Below are positions 1-13,026 of a DNA stretch of 64,000 nucleotides, piece after piece (the first letter of the stretch is position 1; every line of letters starts with the position of its first letter). Location of the stretch: NCBI GenBank assembly GCA_964019055.1, contig OZ025216.1:8258914-8322913 (forward strand), written 5' to 3'. Source of the stretch: Anthopleura xanthogrammica (taxonomy: Eukaryota > Cnidaria > Anthozoa > Actiniaria > Actiniidae). A program made the position numbers and the translations under genes. Below the pieces are notes generated by a model. It searched no databases. It was given only the letters and a program-made list of their open reading frames with translations, and was not told the DNA's origin.

Positions 1-412
1 CACGTGTCCGCGCAGGACTGGGTTCTAGTACCTTATTGACCGCTTACAACGTACTTGTCAGCCATTTTGTTCTAGAATCTAATCCAATCGAATGCAACTG
101 AGCCCAGACGGTCATTCGCGGGAAGATGTAAGACTTCTCGCAAAAGGTTTATTTACTTTTCAGTTCAGCTAACCTTATATTACCTACAGTATCTGAAAAT
201 CAGGGTGATGTGGCTTAGTTTTGTGATAAGCTGGGTTCATAAGTTGAAAAATACATGCGTAGCGTATAAAAACATTATTGGTCTTCCTTTGGTAAAGATA
301 AGGCTTCCTGTCTTGCGTTTTCAAAATGGTGGATCGATGGTTTTGTTTAAAATACGAGTCGATCGTTGTGCCTTTCCAGTCTAAGGTACCATTTATTTGA
401 TAAAATATATAG

Positions 413-683
413 AGGATATTACGACAGGTAGCCCAAGCTGGGTTTCTTTGGGGATCCTTAAAAAACCTCAATAAAATCGTCAAATTGCGAGGGGGAAACG
501 CTAAAACTGGCTGAATCCAAATTCTAACCGGTACCATGCAGGGCGATAGAAGTATAACTTCTCAAAGGACAGCTAAGATTTCTTTAATTTATTTCACATT
601 TTGACGTTTTTTTTAAGGATATCCATACATTTTCTTATAATATGACACCACAGAAATCCAGCTTGGGCTACCTGTGATATTAC
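413..683. mobile_element. MITE-like foldback
   Basis: GGTAGCCCAAGCTGGG near 427 is inverted as CAGCTTGGGCTACCTGT near 659, so the ends pair. A low-quality open frame inside (184-537, minus) overlaps it and was not called as a gene. Confidence 0.55.
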
Positions 684-904
684 ATGGGCACGTTGAGATA
701 CAGGGGCTGAGATACGAATTTTATCTTCGAGTGTTGAAAAGATCTCTCACGAGTGAGCACATTGCAACGCCTTTTGTATGAATTTAGACATAAACGTCTC
801 GGTCACAGCATTTCGAGGACAAAATTCGTATTTTAGCGAGCTCAGTGTAGCGCGAAAATCAAGAACACGGTGACCTATCTTTTTTATTTCAGCAAATCAA
901 TAAG
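684..904. repeat. Relic of the 48.3-kb foldback family
   Basis: GAGATACGAATTTTATCTTC followed by GAGTGTTGA and ATCTCTCACGA matches the element at 48325-48441, showing that the family is dispersed. The second arm is only partly kept (AAATTCGTATTTTAGCGAG). Confidence 0.5.
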
Positions 905-1294
905 GACCGAATGCCAATATGGCCGCCATTGACTTTCAGAAATAAAAACCTAATCTTAGAAAATAAGTACCACCATCAGAAAGAGCAAGCAGAAATATGG
1001 ATTTTTTGAAAGTTTCATTGCTATAACTAGAATTCAAGTGAAGCTATTTGGAACCAAAATTATAGAGATTTGTATGTGTTCAGTGATCTGTTTGCTTACT
1101 AGCCTCGATGTGGTGTTTTTCACATTTTAAAATTCTCAAAGCTCTTCAACAGTTTAATATTTTTGTCTCAAACTTTCTAACTTTGTTGATGTCATTCTAA
1201 TCTATAATTTTAATGTAGTGGTCAACTAAAATATGAATTTAGAAAATTATAACAATGAAGTGGCGGCCATATTGCATGATATTGGCATTCGGTC
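905..1294. mobile_element. MITE, copy 1 of a 390-bp family
   Basis: Ends are GACCGAATGCCAATATGG and its inverse ATTGGCATTCGGTC. The body is clearly homologous to 3847-4245, including GTCTCAAACTTTCTAACTTTG-type sequence. There is no coding capacity, so it is a non-autonomous element. Confidence 0.8.
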
Positions 1295-1601
1295 AGATTC
1301 CGGGTCAATAGTTTTACAATCATATATCTTAATTTAAAAAAATTCTATGTTCGGTTTTCGAGATATTCTCAAGAACCTACTGCGGAAAACTGTTTCCAGA
1401 TCGATAATAGGGTACGTATAGAAGTTGAAAAGTCTCTATCTAAAGCCTATTTTTTCTTCTGGAACGACTGTGTATGCACAAGCGTACTAAACTACACGTA
1501 ACCTACGTCATGATATGGTAATGTAGCCGCTGTACTTGCATATTTAAGTGTGGTTAATGACCTTGATAAACATCACGACAACTAAACTATCCTAACGAAA
1601 A

Positions 1602-3442
1602 ATGGACAAATACTCCATAATAGTGCAAAACCTTATACGAGCAGGGATCAAAATGGTAGCAGTAGACTTCGATCTTACTATTCTCAATATACATACTCAT
1701 GGTTTTTGGCAGTTTACGAGCAAGATGTTGGCAACGCGAGTTCGGCCTTGTTTTAAACACTTCTTGAGCGAAGCACTCAACTCTGACTTACATGTAGCAG
1801 TTGTTACTTATTCTCCACAAGCTGATTTAGTACGAGAAGTCCTAGAATTGTCATTACCAGATTGTGATACTAGAATGATTGAAATTCGAGGAGCAGATGG
1901 AAAATGGAAAGAGGTTCGAGGAGTTACAAAGGAAGGTAGGTTCACATATTTGACCTGAAAAACTGTTCATGGGCATAATTTGTGGTTCAAGTTTCAATTT
2001 GTGGTTTACAGTCATGTTAGCTATTTATTCTTATTAGCTACGAGGTATTTTGTTAACTTGTACATGTGTTGAATCATTTAGTCTTTTTTCGTTGTTGTGG
2101 ATTTGCTTTTCTTTAGATTACCACTTAAAGGTCCTTAAATGCAGGCCAAATACATCGACATGCCTCGCTATCTAAGCTACTTGATCACCAACCGATAACA
2201 TTTTAAACTCCTGCTATTAAAGGCATGATTTTTTTTCTCCCGCTGTTCAAGACTGCTTATCAATTAGCAATATATTAAGACCTGACGTTATATACGTAGT
2301 CTATATCCTAGTTATATGCATGGACGAGCTAGCAATACGAACAGATCGATGTTGCAGCATTTTAGATTGTCAACAATCCCTTTTTCCCTCCTAACTCGGT
2401 CGAGTTGGTTTTTTCCCTGCCTTGGAGGGACTGCTAACAGTCTACGACATTTAGATAAATTTTTGTGCTGAATAACGATGTAAAATGGCTGCTACCATGT
2501 AAGATAACTATGGGATCTGTTGACAGAATTTCTAGTGTATGTCTTACAATTTACTTGTTAAGGACCAAAGAACGGGGGGGGGGGGGATACAGGGGGTTTA
2601 GCATCCCTTCTCTAAGTACTGTACTGTATAAACTTTGTATAAACTCTTATGATCAGCAAGTGTTGATAATTGTGACTTGGTCTTTTGATGGGAAGAGCGG
2701 TCTGATGCACAAAGAACCGAGCTAAGAGAGACAAAGTGTACTTCAGGTGAAGGGGTCATGAAAAATGGTGTGAGTGAAAATCAAAATGCACCAGCCGCCC
2801 TCCCTGTAAATAATGAGTGGTTCCTAACAAAGGATAAAACAACTAATATCCAATGGGAATATGTTGTTGCTTTCTGTCCAACAAAAAACAGGGGGAGTCA
2901 GGATGGTGTGGTGGTAAAACGCTTGGTCTGAGCTAGGTTGGGGATTGAATTTCAGTTGCCCCATGTGAGCTGAGTGGGTTTGAATCCAAGGGTTTTTCTG
3001 GATCTCTGACCGTAACTACATTCAGACTGGTTAAAGCTTTGCTCTGGGTCATACATGGCCAGGACTGAGATGTAGTCAGACCAGATGCCAGAGGTGTTTT
3101 CATATGCTTTCAGTTCAAACCTGTTGAGCAGCACCGCTGCTGTACTTTGTTATGGTGATTGTAGTGATAACAAGTTTGTCCATCTATATACACAGTCTGT
3201 ACTATATGCATTTTAAAATTGCTGTGTGTGATCCATTGTAATTTTATTTTTGTCACAGGTAAACAACAGCATATTGAATCTGCTATTAAACAGTTTGAAA
3301 AGACACGCAAAGTCAAAATATCTGCAAAGAATGTTATCCTCCTAGATGATGATATTGGGAACATAAACATTGCAAGAAGCTGTAAGATGCAAGCAGTTCA
3401 TATTACTGATGATAACAGCTTGGATGCACTTCTAGATCAAAG
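1602..3442 (+). CDS. HAD-superfamily hydrolase-like protein, two exons, 3' end unresolved
   Basis: Exon 1 is 1602-1935 (donor GAAG|GTAGGT, phase 1) and exon 2 is 3259-3442 (acceptor after TTTGTCACAG). Joined they give 172 codons plus two bases. HAD motif I is DFDLT (D22, D24, T26), motif II is VTYS (T69-S71), a Lys follows the splice (K113), and motif IV is LLDDD (about 139-143). This order is that of HAD phosphatase-like enzymes; the substrate is unknown. The ATG has TATTTAAG about 60 bp upstream, a possible TATA element. Exon 2 may end at the weak donor AAAG|GTATTT (phase 2), in which case a short last exon was not found, or read on to a stop at 3486-3488, giving a 187-aa protein. The assignment rests on motifs only. 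Confidence 0.75.
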
Positions 3443-3504
3443 GTATTTATGCCATTTAAATATGAAACAAGCAGTCATATATATATAGTATCATATATAG
3501 TATA

Positions 3505-3722
3505 TATACAGCCTTTTGCAAAAACTATGGCCGTTTCAAGTATATGTACAAGTATATCAAAAGTGTATCAGAAATTATGGGATATCATTCCTGATATTTT
3601 TTTCAGAAAGCCCTAGTGATAGGCAACCCGAAAAAAATATCAGTGATGATATCCCATAATTTCTGATATACTTTTGATATACTTGTATATATACTTGAAA
3701 CGGCCATAATTTTTGCAAAAGG

Positions 3723-3769
<47 letters not shown>
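3505..3769. mobile_element. Foldback element followed by a (TA)n tract
   Basis: Arms of about 100 bp pair: CAGCCTTTTGCAAAAA ... TTTTTGCAAAAGGCTG, with GATATCATTCCTGATATTTT in the centre. A pure TA microsatellite follows from 3725 to 3769. Confidence 0.75.
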
Positions 3770-3771
<2 letters not shown>

Positions 3772-3846
3772 ATGGTCTCTTGGGATAATGGGTACATTTG
3801 TTAAGTAAACAAATGAATTCCAACAAAAACTGATACATACACTGTA

Positions 3847-4245
3847 GACCGAATGCCAATATGGCCGCCATTGACTTTTAGAAATAAAAACCTAATCTTA
3901 AAAGATAAGCACCACATTCAAAAAAAATCAAACAGAAATATGTATTTTTGAAAAGTTTCATTGCTATAAATTGAATTCAAGTGAAGCTATTTGGAATCAA
4001 AATGACAGAGATTTGTATTTGTCAGTGATCTATTTCCTTGCAATTGCTAGCCTGCTTGTTGTGGTGTTTTTCACGTTTTTAAAATTAGCTAAAATTCTCA
4101 TAACTTCTCAAGAATTTAATATTTTTGTCTCAAATTTTCTAACTTTGTTGATGTCATTCTTACTATAATTTTAATGTAGCGGTCAACTAAAATATGAATT
4201 TAAAAAATTATGATAATGAAGTGGCAGCCATATTGGCATTTGGTC
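3847..4245. mobile_element. MITE, copy 2 of a 390-bp family
   Basis: Same orientation and body as 905-1294. Terminal repeats are GACCGAATGCCAATATGG and ATTGGCATTTGGTC. It lies shortly after the last recognised HAD exon. Confidence 0.8.
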
Positions 4246-4566
4246 AATACTGTAACATGACTGTTGATTGTAGAAGTATCTATATATTCAGCTGAACAGC
4301 GATGCTTCATGTTTACTAACAAAAGCATTGTGATGTTAATATGCCACCCATTTTCATGAAAGCTCTTCACAAGTTTCCTTGTTTTACTATCCAATCCTAT
4401 CTCTGGTTGGCATATGAATAACAAAGCCTTATATCACATTACAGCTCTTCCCAATCACACTTGTGAAATCGTACAATTTGCTGTCCCAACGAAGTTGGTT
4501 TTGGTGGAGGTCAATGAAGGCATTTCCACAACAATCAAGGTGGTGCGTGCCTTGATAACTTTGTCA

Positions 4567-4830
4567 TTAAAGTGTCCTAAAGTGTTTCATCAAGCAAATT
4601 TTTCTCGAAAAAAAAGTTCTGAGCTTCGTGTGATTTGAACCCATGACCTTCAGCTAGCCAGATTATCTGTCCACTGAGCTACAGGAACTCATAGTGGAGA
4701 GCGAGGTCTATGCATGATGGTATTTAGCAATTACCAAACAACAAAAACATCAATAATTCTAACTTTGAGTTATCGGACAATAATGTCATTGAAACACTTT
4801 GATTGGCGTCCACCAAAACCTTATTTTGTT
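4567..4830 (-). repeat. tRNA-derived SINE-like sequence within a foldback
   Basis: On the minus strand a tRNA-like A-box (TGTAGCTCAGTGG) and B-box (GGGTTCAAATC) lie between about 4620 and 4690. Flanking AAGTGTTTCATCAAGC matches the related element at 30740-30955. The tRNA fold looks decayed, so this is not a functional tRNA. Confidence 0.6.
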
Positions 4831-5054
4831 GTGACGGCAATTGGGAAACACTGTAAGTATCATTATGTATCTAATTTGATATGCCTCATAGCTCATCTGT
4901 TTTGACGTAATGTTTTTCCATTGCAAACTTACGTGTCATAATTTCCCTTGAGAATAAAATTATTTGAGTCTCATCCATATTAATAACTTTTTCCAGTAAA
5001 CAAAGAAAAAAGTAATAATCAAGGGAATATTTACTTATGATTCTCACACTGACG

Positions 5055-5210
5055 CAGGGCTTGACACTAACGTTTTTAGGTACTAGTCCTTAGGCTATAT
5101 AGTCATTGTAGATAATCACTTGTCCACCAGCTCTTTTACCCACTACAGTCCACAGCAAACATTCACTAGCTAGTCTGAGCCTAGTAAATGTATGTTAGTG
5201 TCGAGCCCTG
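5055..5210. mobile_element. MITE with CAGGGCTTGACACTAAC ends
   Basis: Left end AGGGCTTGACACTAACG and right end GTTAGTGTCGAGCCCT are near-perfect inverted repeats around a short non-coding core. Confidence 0.75.
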
Positions 5211-7511
5211 GGATGTTAATAGTAAAGACTTATGACAGGCAAACTGCAACATCAGCACATTTTCTCTTGTGTCAGCCAATAGCATTTTTCACGGTTACTA
5301 AAAATAGATATTGCAAAGCATTGTGGGATCAAAATGCGGACAAACATTGTAAAAAAAGGCTTAGTTTACAGGGAAAAAAAGATCAAAATCAGTCGAAAAA
5401 CCATAGTTTTCCATTAGAAACAACAAGGCAAGAAAACATTGTTGCAGCATATTAGCATGTGTTTTGGGCTTGGCTTGTCCGCATTTCAATCCCATCCGTG
5501 GAATATGAAATAACTAATCATAAATCTTGCTCTCTGATTTGTGGAATTGATTGGTTGAGGTGCGTGCTTTAGGAGAGTGCACAGCATGTCCTTGCATGTG
5601 TTTACCTCTTTCTCATTTGTATCCAAAAGAATGGCTATATTCCAATATTTATTTCATAAAGAAAACCTGCAGTGCTGTTTGCAGAAGCACTTCAAAATTG
5701 GCAGAACACTTAAGAATTGATGGACAGGGCACTCTAATACATATCATGCGTTTCTTAAAGTGCACATGTATGTACAGTATAACCATTTTTTAATGCCTTC
5801 AATACTGATTCTACATGAAGTAAATAGTCAATTGGTAAAATATTTCTTGATCTGAGTGATTTGTCTTTAAGATATGAAGGTATATATCTCCAATATGTTA
5901 ATGACTGTGACGTCTACTAAGGTATTTTAGTGTATTTGTTTTGACTAGTAATATGTACTAGCTAAACATGCACTGGCTGTTTTAAGAAAACAAATTTAAG
6001 ATATTTATATAAACCACGAGTAAAATAATGAAGGTTTTTTAAATACTGTTTGTGTGAACAAGATCAATTTTGTATATTTAATGAAGCCTTACTACAAAGA
6101 CATCACAGTCATAATTTAACATTGAACTATTTACTTCATGTGCAATCAGTATTGAAGGCATTGAAAAAAGGTTATGTGCACTTTAACAGTCAATTCTCTC
6201 ATGTTCTGCCAATCTTTGTTTATAGGAGAATCTTTGTTTACAATATTTTGCTCATTAGCATAAGATCTAAAATCAAGAAAAACACAAACTGAACCCAAAA
6301 CTTATAAGATCTCATTGATGTGAGTAATCTACGAAATTATTAGCTCTTTACATCCAAAACTTTCCGAGATATCAGCTTCCAAAGTTGCTGGGTGGCAAAC
6401 ATGCTAATGAGCCCATACATTCTCTGTAAAATTTAGAGATTTTTAAACCCGCTTCACACAAAATCTATTTCATTTGTGAAGCTAAAATTTAAAAAATAAG
6501 CTAATTTTATCATCCTCTTTCGATATTCAGTTTTGGTGTAAATTTGGCTAAAAAGTGAAATTCATATGCTAATGAAGCAAAATGTAAACATTGACGTCAC
6601 CAAAACTCGGTCTATTGTAAACTGTTTGTGCAAACATTTTCTATTCCTTTATTTCCTCTACGAATCCAGTGATGTTTGGACTTGACATTAGTATAGGAGG
6701 GGGAAGGGATCGTAATGTTTTGACTAGTTTGATTGTGGGTCTCTATTTACAAAGCTTAAAATCTTACATCCCCTACTGATTTTGAAAAAAAAAATTATGG
6801 GAATCCTGGGAAGTTTTTCCTATACAATTATGGCTTCTCCTAAAGGGAATTTCTCCTCCAATAAATATAGTAAATATGACATGAAATTGTTTGGGGTCAT
6901 TTTTGGGTCATTTGGTTGCATACCGAAGGCATTTTTCAAGATATATAGCATGATCAATGAAAAAATATTTGTAATTGCTATTTTTGTTTTGAAATTGTGC
7001 TATATGCCTTGTAATATGCCCATGTGACTAGGCCTTGTGACGTCATTTTGATTGCAATGCTTGCCCCATACCACCATTCAAAATAGTTCTTGGTTCTTTT
7101 AATTGTGATTTTGATATCGAATTCAGCACCTATCATACTTCTAGAAACAACCCCAAAAAATTTCTTATGTACTTTAATGAATGGTACCTATGAGTGTGAC
7201 AACTATTAAATGCAGCAATGTGGTATTGAAGGTTTTAAAATAGCCCTTAGATTTGTTGATTTAGTTCAAAAGGGTTTTGACTTCCCTTTTTTACGTCGTT
7301 TATCAAGTCTTGTTGTTGCATGTGTTTATACAGCTTTTTCTCTGACTGTCTTTCTTTACTATTTCAGTTTCAGAACAACAGATGTTTAATAATGAATGGA
7401 GGTGCAGAACCCACATTAAATACAAATATTTTTGTAAAATAACTATGCAGTGTTGACTGACTGAGTTGCCTTCTATCAGCTGTTTCTTCCTATGATCAGT
7501 TTGCAATTGAA
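5211..7511. other. Intergenic: one foldback, no gene
   Basis: Inverted repeats ATTGGCAGAACA (5698) and TGTTCTGCCAAT (ending 6212), with inner arms 5760-5823 / 6128-6187, mark a foldback of about 515 bp. Small open frames here have no recognisable domains. Nothing else was supported. Confidence 0.5.
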
Positions 7512-7867
7512 CTCCTGAAATGTTGTACAAATATCATAATAGCTTTCTTTCAAAAACAAAGCCTTGAACTACTCACTGAACTTACCATGAAATCTGTTGC
7601 AATAGAAATGCAATGTCAAAATAAAATGCATTTGGTGGCTCTATCTCACTACAAATTTTTTTTCTGGTTAGCTCTCAGTGAGTCTCGTTGAAGATAAACT
7701 TAATGTATAAGGTTTGGAAGAAGATAATGTAAATTAATGTATATTTATTGGTGTTTATCCTGATGTTTTGTACTTGTATAAAATGCAAGAGACCTTCTAT
7801 AGAGCTTTTAAATGTGATGTCACTTGTTTGGAAAAACGACTTTCGTATTTAAAACAAAACGCGGTTC

Positions 7868-8030
7868 TAATAGACCTCTACAGTAGCTAGGTGTAATGTT
7901 TTGCCCATTTCAGACCACGTGTCATTCCCTTGAGTATCATTTCTTTTGTTTGTTTGGATGCAAATGAAACAAAGGAATGACACATGGTCTGAAATGCGGG
8001 GAAAAACAAACGCAGAAGCTAAAGAGATGT
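7868..8030. mobile_element. MITE of the CATTTCAGACCACGTG family
   Basis: CCCATTTCAGACCACGTGTC is inverted as GACACATGGTCTGAAATG. The same family is at 26945-27310, 38288-38483 and 53537-53695. It is shorter here than in the 38-kb copy. Confidence 0.7.
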
Positions 8031-8292
8031 ATTGTTTCAGGTGGAGGTTAAATCATTATTTTTCGTTTTGTTTTAGTAGCTTTTTGAGCAGTTGGAACAA
8101 GAAATGTCACACTCAAAAGCTCTATTGCCAAAGATGTAGTCAGTTGATTTAATTTTGGAATAGATATAGTTTTAGTTAACTAGATGTGAATAACCATTTG
8201 ATAAGAACTATTTTCTAGATGAAATTTTTTTTTCCTTTTACCAAGTAGTTTGGTTGTATGTCTTGTACTGTTTTAGTGTTGATTCCTGCGGC

Positions 8293-10224
8293 TTAGGCAG
8301 ACCCAGGGCACTTCTGCATAGTATACAACTCTACTCGAAGTGCAATGCGATGATTCCACTCGAGGGCAATAAACCTTACTAAACGAGTCTTGACCGGTCG
8401 AGAAAGTTTGTGAGCTACAATAGTGTTCATGTCGGTGTTACCAACGAAGATCTGTCGGCATACAAATAAGGGAAGAGGTTCACTTGAAATGATAACATAA
8501 CTTACATAGCTCTTTGGAGTTCGCGCCATGTATGTGGGCTGTAACCTAGCAACCCGTTACAGCAAGTCAGGATGTTCGGTACAACAAGACTAATGTTAGT
8601 TTCTATCCTACCTTTTTTTGCCCTTCAACTGCATAGTCGGTCCATTGCTGGCCATCATCACTGTAAGCCAAGGTGTAAGACTTCGACCAACTCGAATAAG
8701 CATGTGGTCTGCCTTGTGTAACTATCTTAGTAAGATAAAAGCTACGACCAGCATCTATCTGAATAAAAAGCAAGTAGAAATTGTTGTATAACGACGAGCC
8801 TGCGCTTATTAGATAGTCTTGGTCTGTAATGTTAAGACCCTGTTTAAGGTTAGAGTCTTCAGGCACTTTATAAAATAAATATGTTACAATTGTCCCTCAA
8901 AACAGCGGCACTGGAAATTGCATTTCCAAGAGCCTCAATTTCTAAATCTTAAGTTCAGGGGGTCCCCTCGAAACGCCCAGGATTCCCCCCCCCCCACTCA
9001 AAACTATGCTCCGCGGTACCTGGTCTTATCGTGTAGCGATTGCTAGGTTCAATCAGCTGTTAAAAGCCCTAAGTCCTTGAATATCATCTGCGCCAAATGC
9101 TGATAAACATTCCGCAACAAACAGGAATTGATGTCAAATGAAACCAAACACCTTACGTTGAGCAAGCATAAATATATTATTGAACTGTGCAATAAACCGA
9201 ACTTACTTGTAAATACTCTGTTCCTGACGATCTTTTATGAGCGACCCAGGCACCTGAATCCGCTTCGTTATTATATGGTAATGCTGGTTGATTGTTCAAA
9301 CGCCCACGCCAAGGAGCAAAGCCAATGAGATTATCATAGTACGACGAAGCAGTGATGTGGGAGTTAGGGATAGAACCGTTCTCCACTCCTATTGGTGCAT
9401 CACACGTTTTGACTATTGGAATGATAAAAAATAGAAATGTTCGAGACGGGTTTGATCGACAAAGAAAAAACATACCCTATTCAAGACACAACACTGTAAC
9501 TTATAACCCTATCTAAGACCCAAGAGAAATTCTATAACCTGAATACGTCGGCACAGTTGGAAGTTACGTGCCAACAGCTTTTTGGCGGCGAAAAGAACTA
9601 GTTTAGAAAAAAAGTTAAAATTGAATGCCCTATCTAAGACTTCAAAACACTAGTACCCCTAATATAACCTATCCAAGAATGATGACCCTATTCAAGAAAA
9701 TATCATGGAAATCATATACCTTTCGACCAAAATCTCGAAAAACCATACCCTATCCAGCGGAACATCCCCGTATCCATAGGCTTTATATGGGAGTACCCCC
9801 CCCCCCCCCCCCCCGAGAACAAATTCTAACGGTACTCACTGCATCCATACGTGTCATCAATCGGCGCACAAGTCAGATCTTCCCGGCATGCCACGTGGTC
9901 ACAGCTTCGAATGGGTTGGACCAAACCCACGTAGATGCCATGATGTAATGGTACCAAGTGTTCAGGGTTTGTCAAATGTGTCGCATTACTTAGTTCACAC
10001 AGATGCGCATTAACAAACAGGTTAAAGCTGTAGCAATCTCCACGATCAAGGCATTTCAAGTAACACACAAAAACACTAGAAGCTTGTACACTTTCCGTAA
10101 TGTGACCGACCAGAACCTGGCCATGTATGGAGAAGTTGTTGTCAAATTCTGGAAGGCGAGTTGCCAAGGTGAGTTGCCATAGTAAAACGATTGCAGATAG
10201 TAGCTGCCAAAGCATTTCAGTCAT
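8293..10224 (-). CDS. Secreted PAN/apple + EGF-like + F5/8 type C (discoidin) protein, copy A
   Basis: Four exons read right to left: 10224-9840, 9412-9207, 8758-8612 and 8451-8293. The phases agree and give 298 aa. Residues 1-22 form a hydrophobic signal peptide. About 27-105 is a PAN/apple domain (CYLKC, DCYSFN, LCEL). About 108-130 is a short Cys-rich EGF-like module (CDHVACRE) running across the first splice. About 131-293 is an F5/8C domain that starts at CDAPIG, with ITASS, WRGRLNN, TEYLQ|IDAG across intron 2, TQGR, SDDGQQW, FVGNTD and ALRVEL. Known F5/8C domains bind glycans or phospholipids at cell surfaces, so an extracellular adhesion or recognition role is inferred. The acceptor ATTCAG|ATAGATG was preferred because TEYLQIDAG fits the family. 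Intron 1 has an insertion of about 350 bp, including poly-C, that copy B lacks. Confidence 0.88.
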
Positions 10225-11131
10225 AATTGTTGACTCGTTCTACGAGATGGCTCACTGTTGAATGGTGAGCGGTATATTATTAATAATTCACCAACTGTTA
10301 TGGGTCGAAACGAACCAGAAAAACATCGCCTTAAATGTGAAGTAAACCAAGTTGTTCTATATTGATTCACCAAACTTTTTCTATAAGTAGAGGGATATTT
10401 CATATCTTAAGAACTTGGTTTATTTATTACGTGATAACCCTACAGATTTCAAACGTTAACGATACTAACGCAATCAAGTCATGCCAAACGTAGTACCCCA
10501 ACAATTTGCACTGACTTAGTTCTGATGAATATCTCTATATCTCTCTTCACTCTCTACGATATCACTACAGTCAGATACTATATTCTTTGATTACATATCT
10601 AAATACTTTTAGTGCGTACTTTGGCCGTTTTGGAAATCATTTCCATTAATTCCCTTTCGATTCAATTAAGTCAATTAAGGTTGGTCTTGCTTCTTACATT
10701 AATGCTGGTAGAATATATCCCCTTCCCTACCACATCAGTTTTTTTATGCGATTTACAACTAGGATGAAAAAAGTTTCAATTTTAGTTCAAATACTTTTAC
10801 CTCTGATCGTTGGATATTCCCGCTCGTGAATCTAGGAAAGGTACTGCCACTAATACAAGACAAGCGGTAACGTTTTAGCAACGACGTGATACGAACTGTG
10901 CTCGATAATTTATTCATTAGTCTCCTTAGCAGCGATGGACCGCGGAGGAATGGAACGAAAACGAATACGGCTGATAAAGAGACTATTTATTTAGCGCCTC
11001 AATTCATTTACAAATTTGGACTAAATTTTCTAGAAATGATTGTAAGAGGGGTGATTGCAAGAAATTACCTCAGCATCATACAGCTTTTCGTTTATAAATT
11101 CCGAGCTAAAGTTGCTTGAATTTGTTTTATA

Positions 11132-11210
11132 AAAATAACTGAAAACAAAAAAAAAAACAAAAAAAAAAACAAAAAAAAAAACAAAAAAAAAAACGAAAAA
11201 AATTAAAAAA
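11132..11210. repeat. A-rich (C plus A-run) simple repeat
   Basis: Repeated C followed by 9-10 A. On the minus strand it gives spurious Phe-rich frames. Counterparts in units B and C are shorter and diverged. Confidence 0.85.
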
Positions 11211-13026
11211 AAAAATAGATGGCAGAACAAACCAAGAATTATAATTAATAAAAGATATCAATAGGCAGCTGGATTTGTGGTGAACAAAGACGATGGAGTA
11301 AACACTAGTAGTCCAACTAGCATGATATGAGTAGTGCTTGTTCGAGGTACAAAAGACTCCATACTGTGTCAATCAATGCCAGACTCACGTCAGAGAAACA
11401 AACTTCTTGGAATTGCATTTCATTAACGTGTAAAAATGTTTATAATTATACTGATATCTGTATAGTTACACACATTTTTTAAATATACGGTGTTTTTAAA
11501 CTTAAAAGTTTCCGTCTTATGCACCTGTTGTATCAACACACCAACGCAGTCCCAACTGGATTCGTTGGAGAACTGGCTTCTTAAATTGACATTTGATTAT
11601 TTCATATTTTACACAGCTAATTTATTGAGAAGAGCCGGAGAACTTGGTATTTTAAATAGCAAATAGATAATTCAAAATGGCGGCAAAATTATTGGGGGGG
11701 GGGCTATAGCCAGCCCCCCAGCCCCCCCTGCTACGCGGTCCCTGTGTATGGGGTTTACAGTGTTCTCATGTGACCCTATTCGTACGATTTCATTGGGTCT
11801 CACCCTAATGAATTAGTAATGAATATGATAAGTTTCCTTCTTATTCACCTGTTGTATTCAACACACCAGACTAAGGTCAAACATATCGAACTTCACATGA
11901 GCCGAACCTAGTAACATCAAAGAGGACCGCCTTATTATCCACTGTTTTCAATGCGTTTGGCTCATGTGAAGCTGTTTCTTCACGTGCATCAGTTTGTAAT
12001 CCTGAATATTGTCTAAACATCATAATGGCTTTCTTTCAAAACAGGAGGGAGTTTGTTTCAAGAGCCCAACTTGCTCAAAAATCACTCAAAAAGCTTAATA
12101 ACGTATCAGACTTTTATTTATAAGCATATTTTTCGGTATTAGAAACCGAATTTTACAAACTCTCCTAGGTTTAAAGCGAAGCGATAGATTACACAGGCAC
12201 CCCAAAATTTAGATAACCTGTCATACAACACTAAAATCGCTATTTTTGATCATTTCCCCATTCATTAGATTAAAACCAAGTGCACCCATTTAAAACATAT
12301 CTGATAAGCTTGCAATCCATATGTACAGTAATTTCTCTGGTGATCGTAGATAGATTTCGAACAGCAAAGCAAATTTTTTTTTCAAAAATCGAGTAAAAAA
12401 TATGTCATTTTCATACACATAGTACACTTCATAAAACTCAGCCGATCTCAGTGATATATTACGATCTGCTACTAGTAACTAAGAAGTTATAAAACATATG
12501 AAGACATTTTGAGAAATGCAATTCCAAATAGGAATGTTTTGGGGAGCAAATTATGCTACTTATGTATTTGAGGTCAACATGACGAAGGAATCGGTCTAAA
12601 AAACAATGTTCTCCATTTTTGCTAATCAAATTTTTTTTAAGATGGCTTCTTAGAAAGCGTAGCTTTTAATATTTCTGCTCACAAAGCTTTAAAGGTAAAG
12701 GTAAAGGTAAGGCGTCCTTATTTTACGTCGGTAGCTCGTAATAGTCCGTGCACGTGACTAATAAACTTGAGGCCGACATTGCGTTCATTTTTTCTTTCAA
12801 AAGGAAAGCCTTGTTGCTAAAGAAATGAGATTCAGTATAGAGCTCTTAAGTGTGACGTCACTCGTATGGAAAAACGACTTCCGGGTCCAAAAAAAAGCAG
12901 TTAGTTACATATATGTGAATAACCATTTGATAAGAACTATTTTCTAGATGAAATATTTCCCTCCATTTTTTTTTCCAGGTAGTTTGGTTGTATATCTTGT
13001 ACTGTTTTAGTGCTGATTACTGCGGC

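Larger units (their letters stand above)
7512..11990. repeat. Segmental duplication unit A (carries discoidin copy A)
   Basis: Flank sequences recur in units B and C: TCCTGAAATGTT...CTTTCTTTCAA at the start, ATGTGAATAACCATTTGAT before the gene, and TGAGCCGAACCTAGTAACATC near 11905. Boundaries are approximate. Unit A keeps the uninterrupted form of the site into which the 2.5-kb element inserted in the third unit. Confidence 0.75.

Noticed and set aside
184..537. 117-aa minus-strand frame
   Set aside because: No recognisable domain, overlaps a foldback element, no splice support.
8759..8866. Coding extension upstream of discoidin exon 3 (frame GLNITDQDYLIS)
   Set aside because: It can be spliced in phase but would insert about 25 residues into the conserved EYLQ-IDAG strand; its conservation is explained by the recent duplication.
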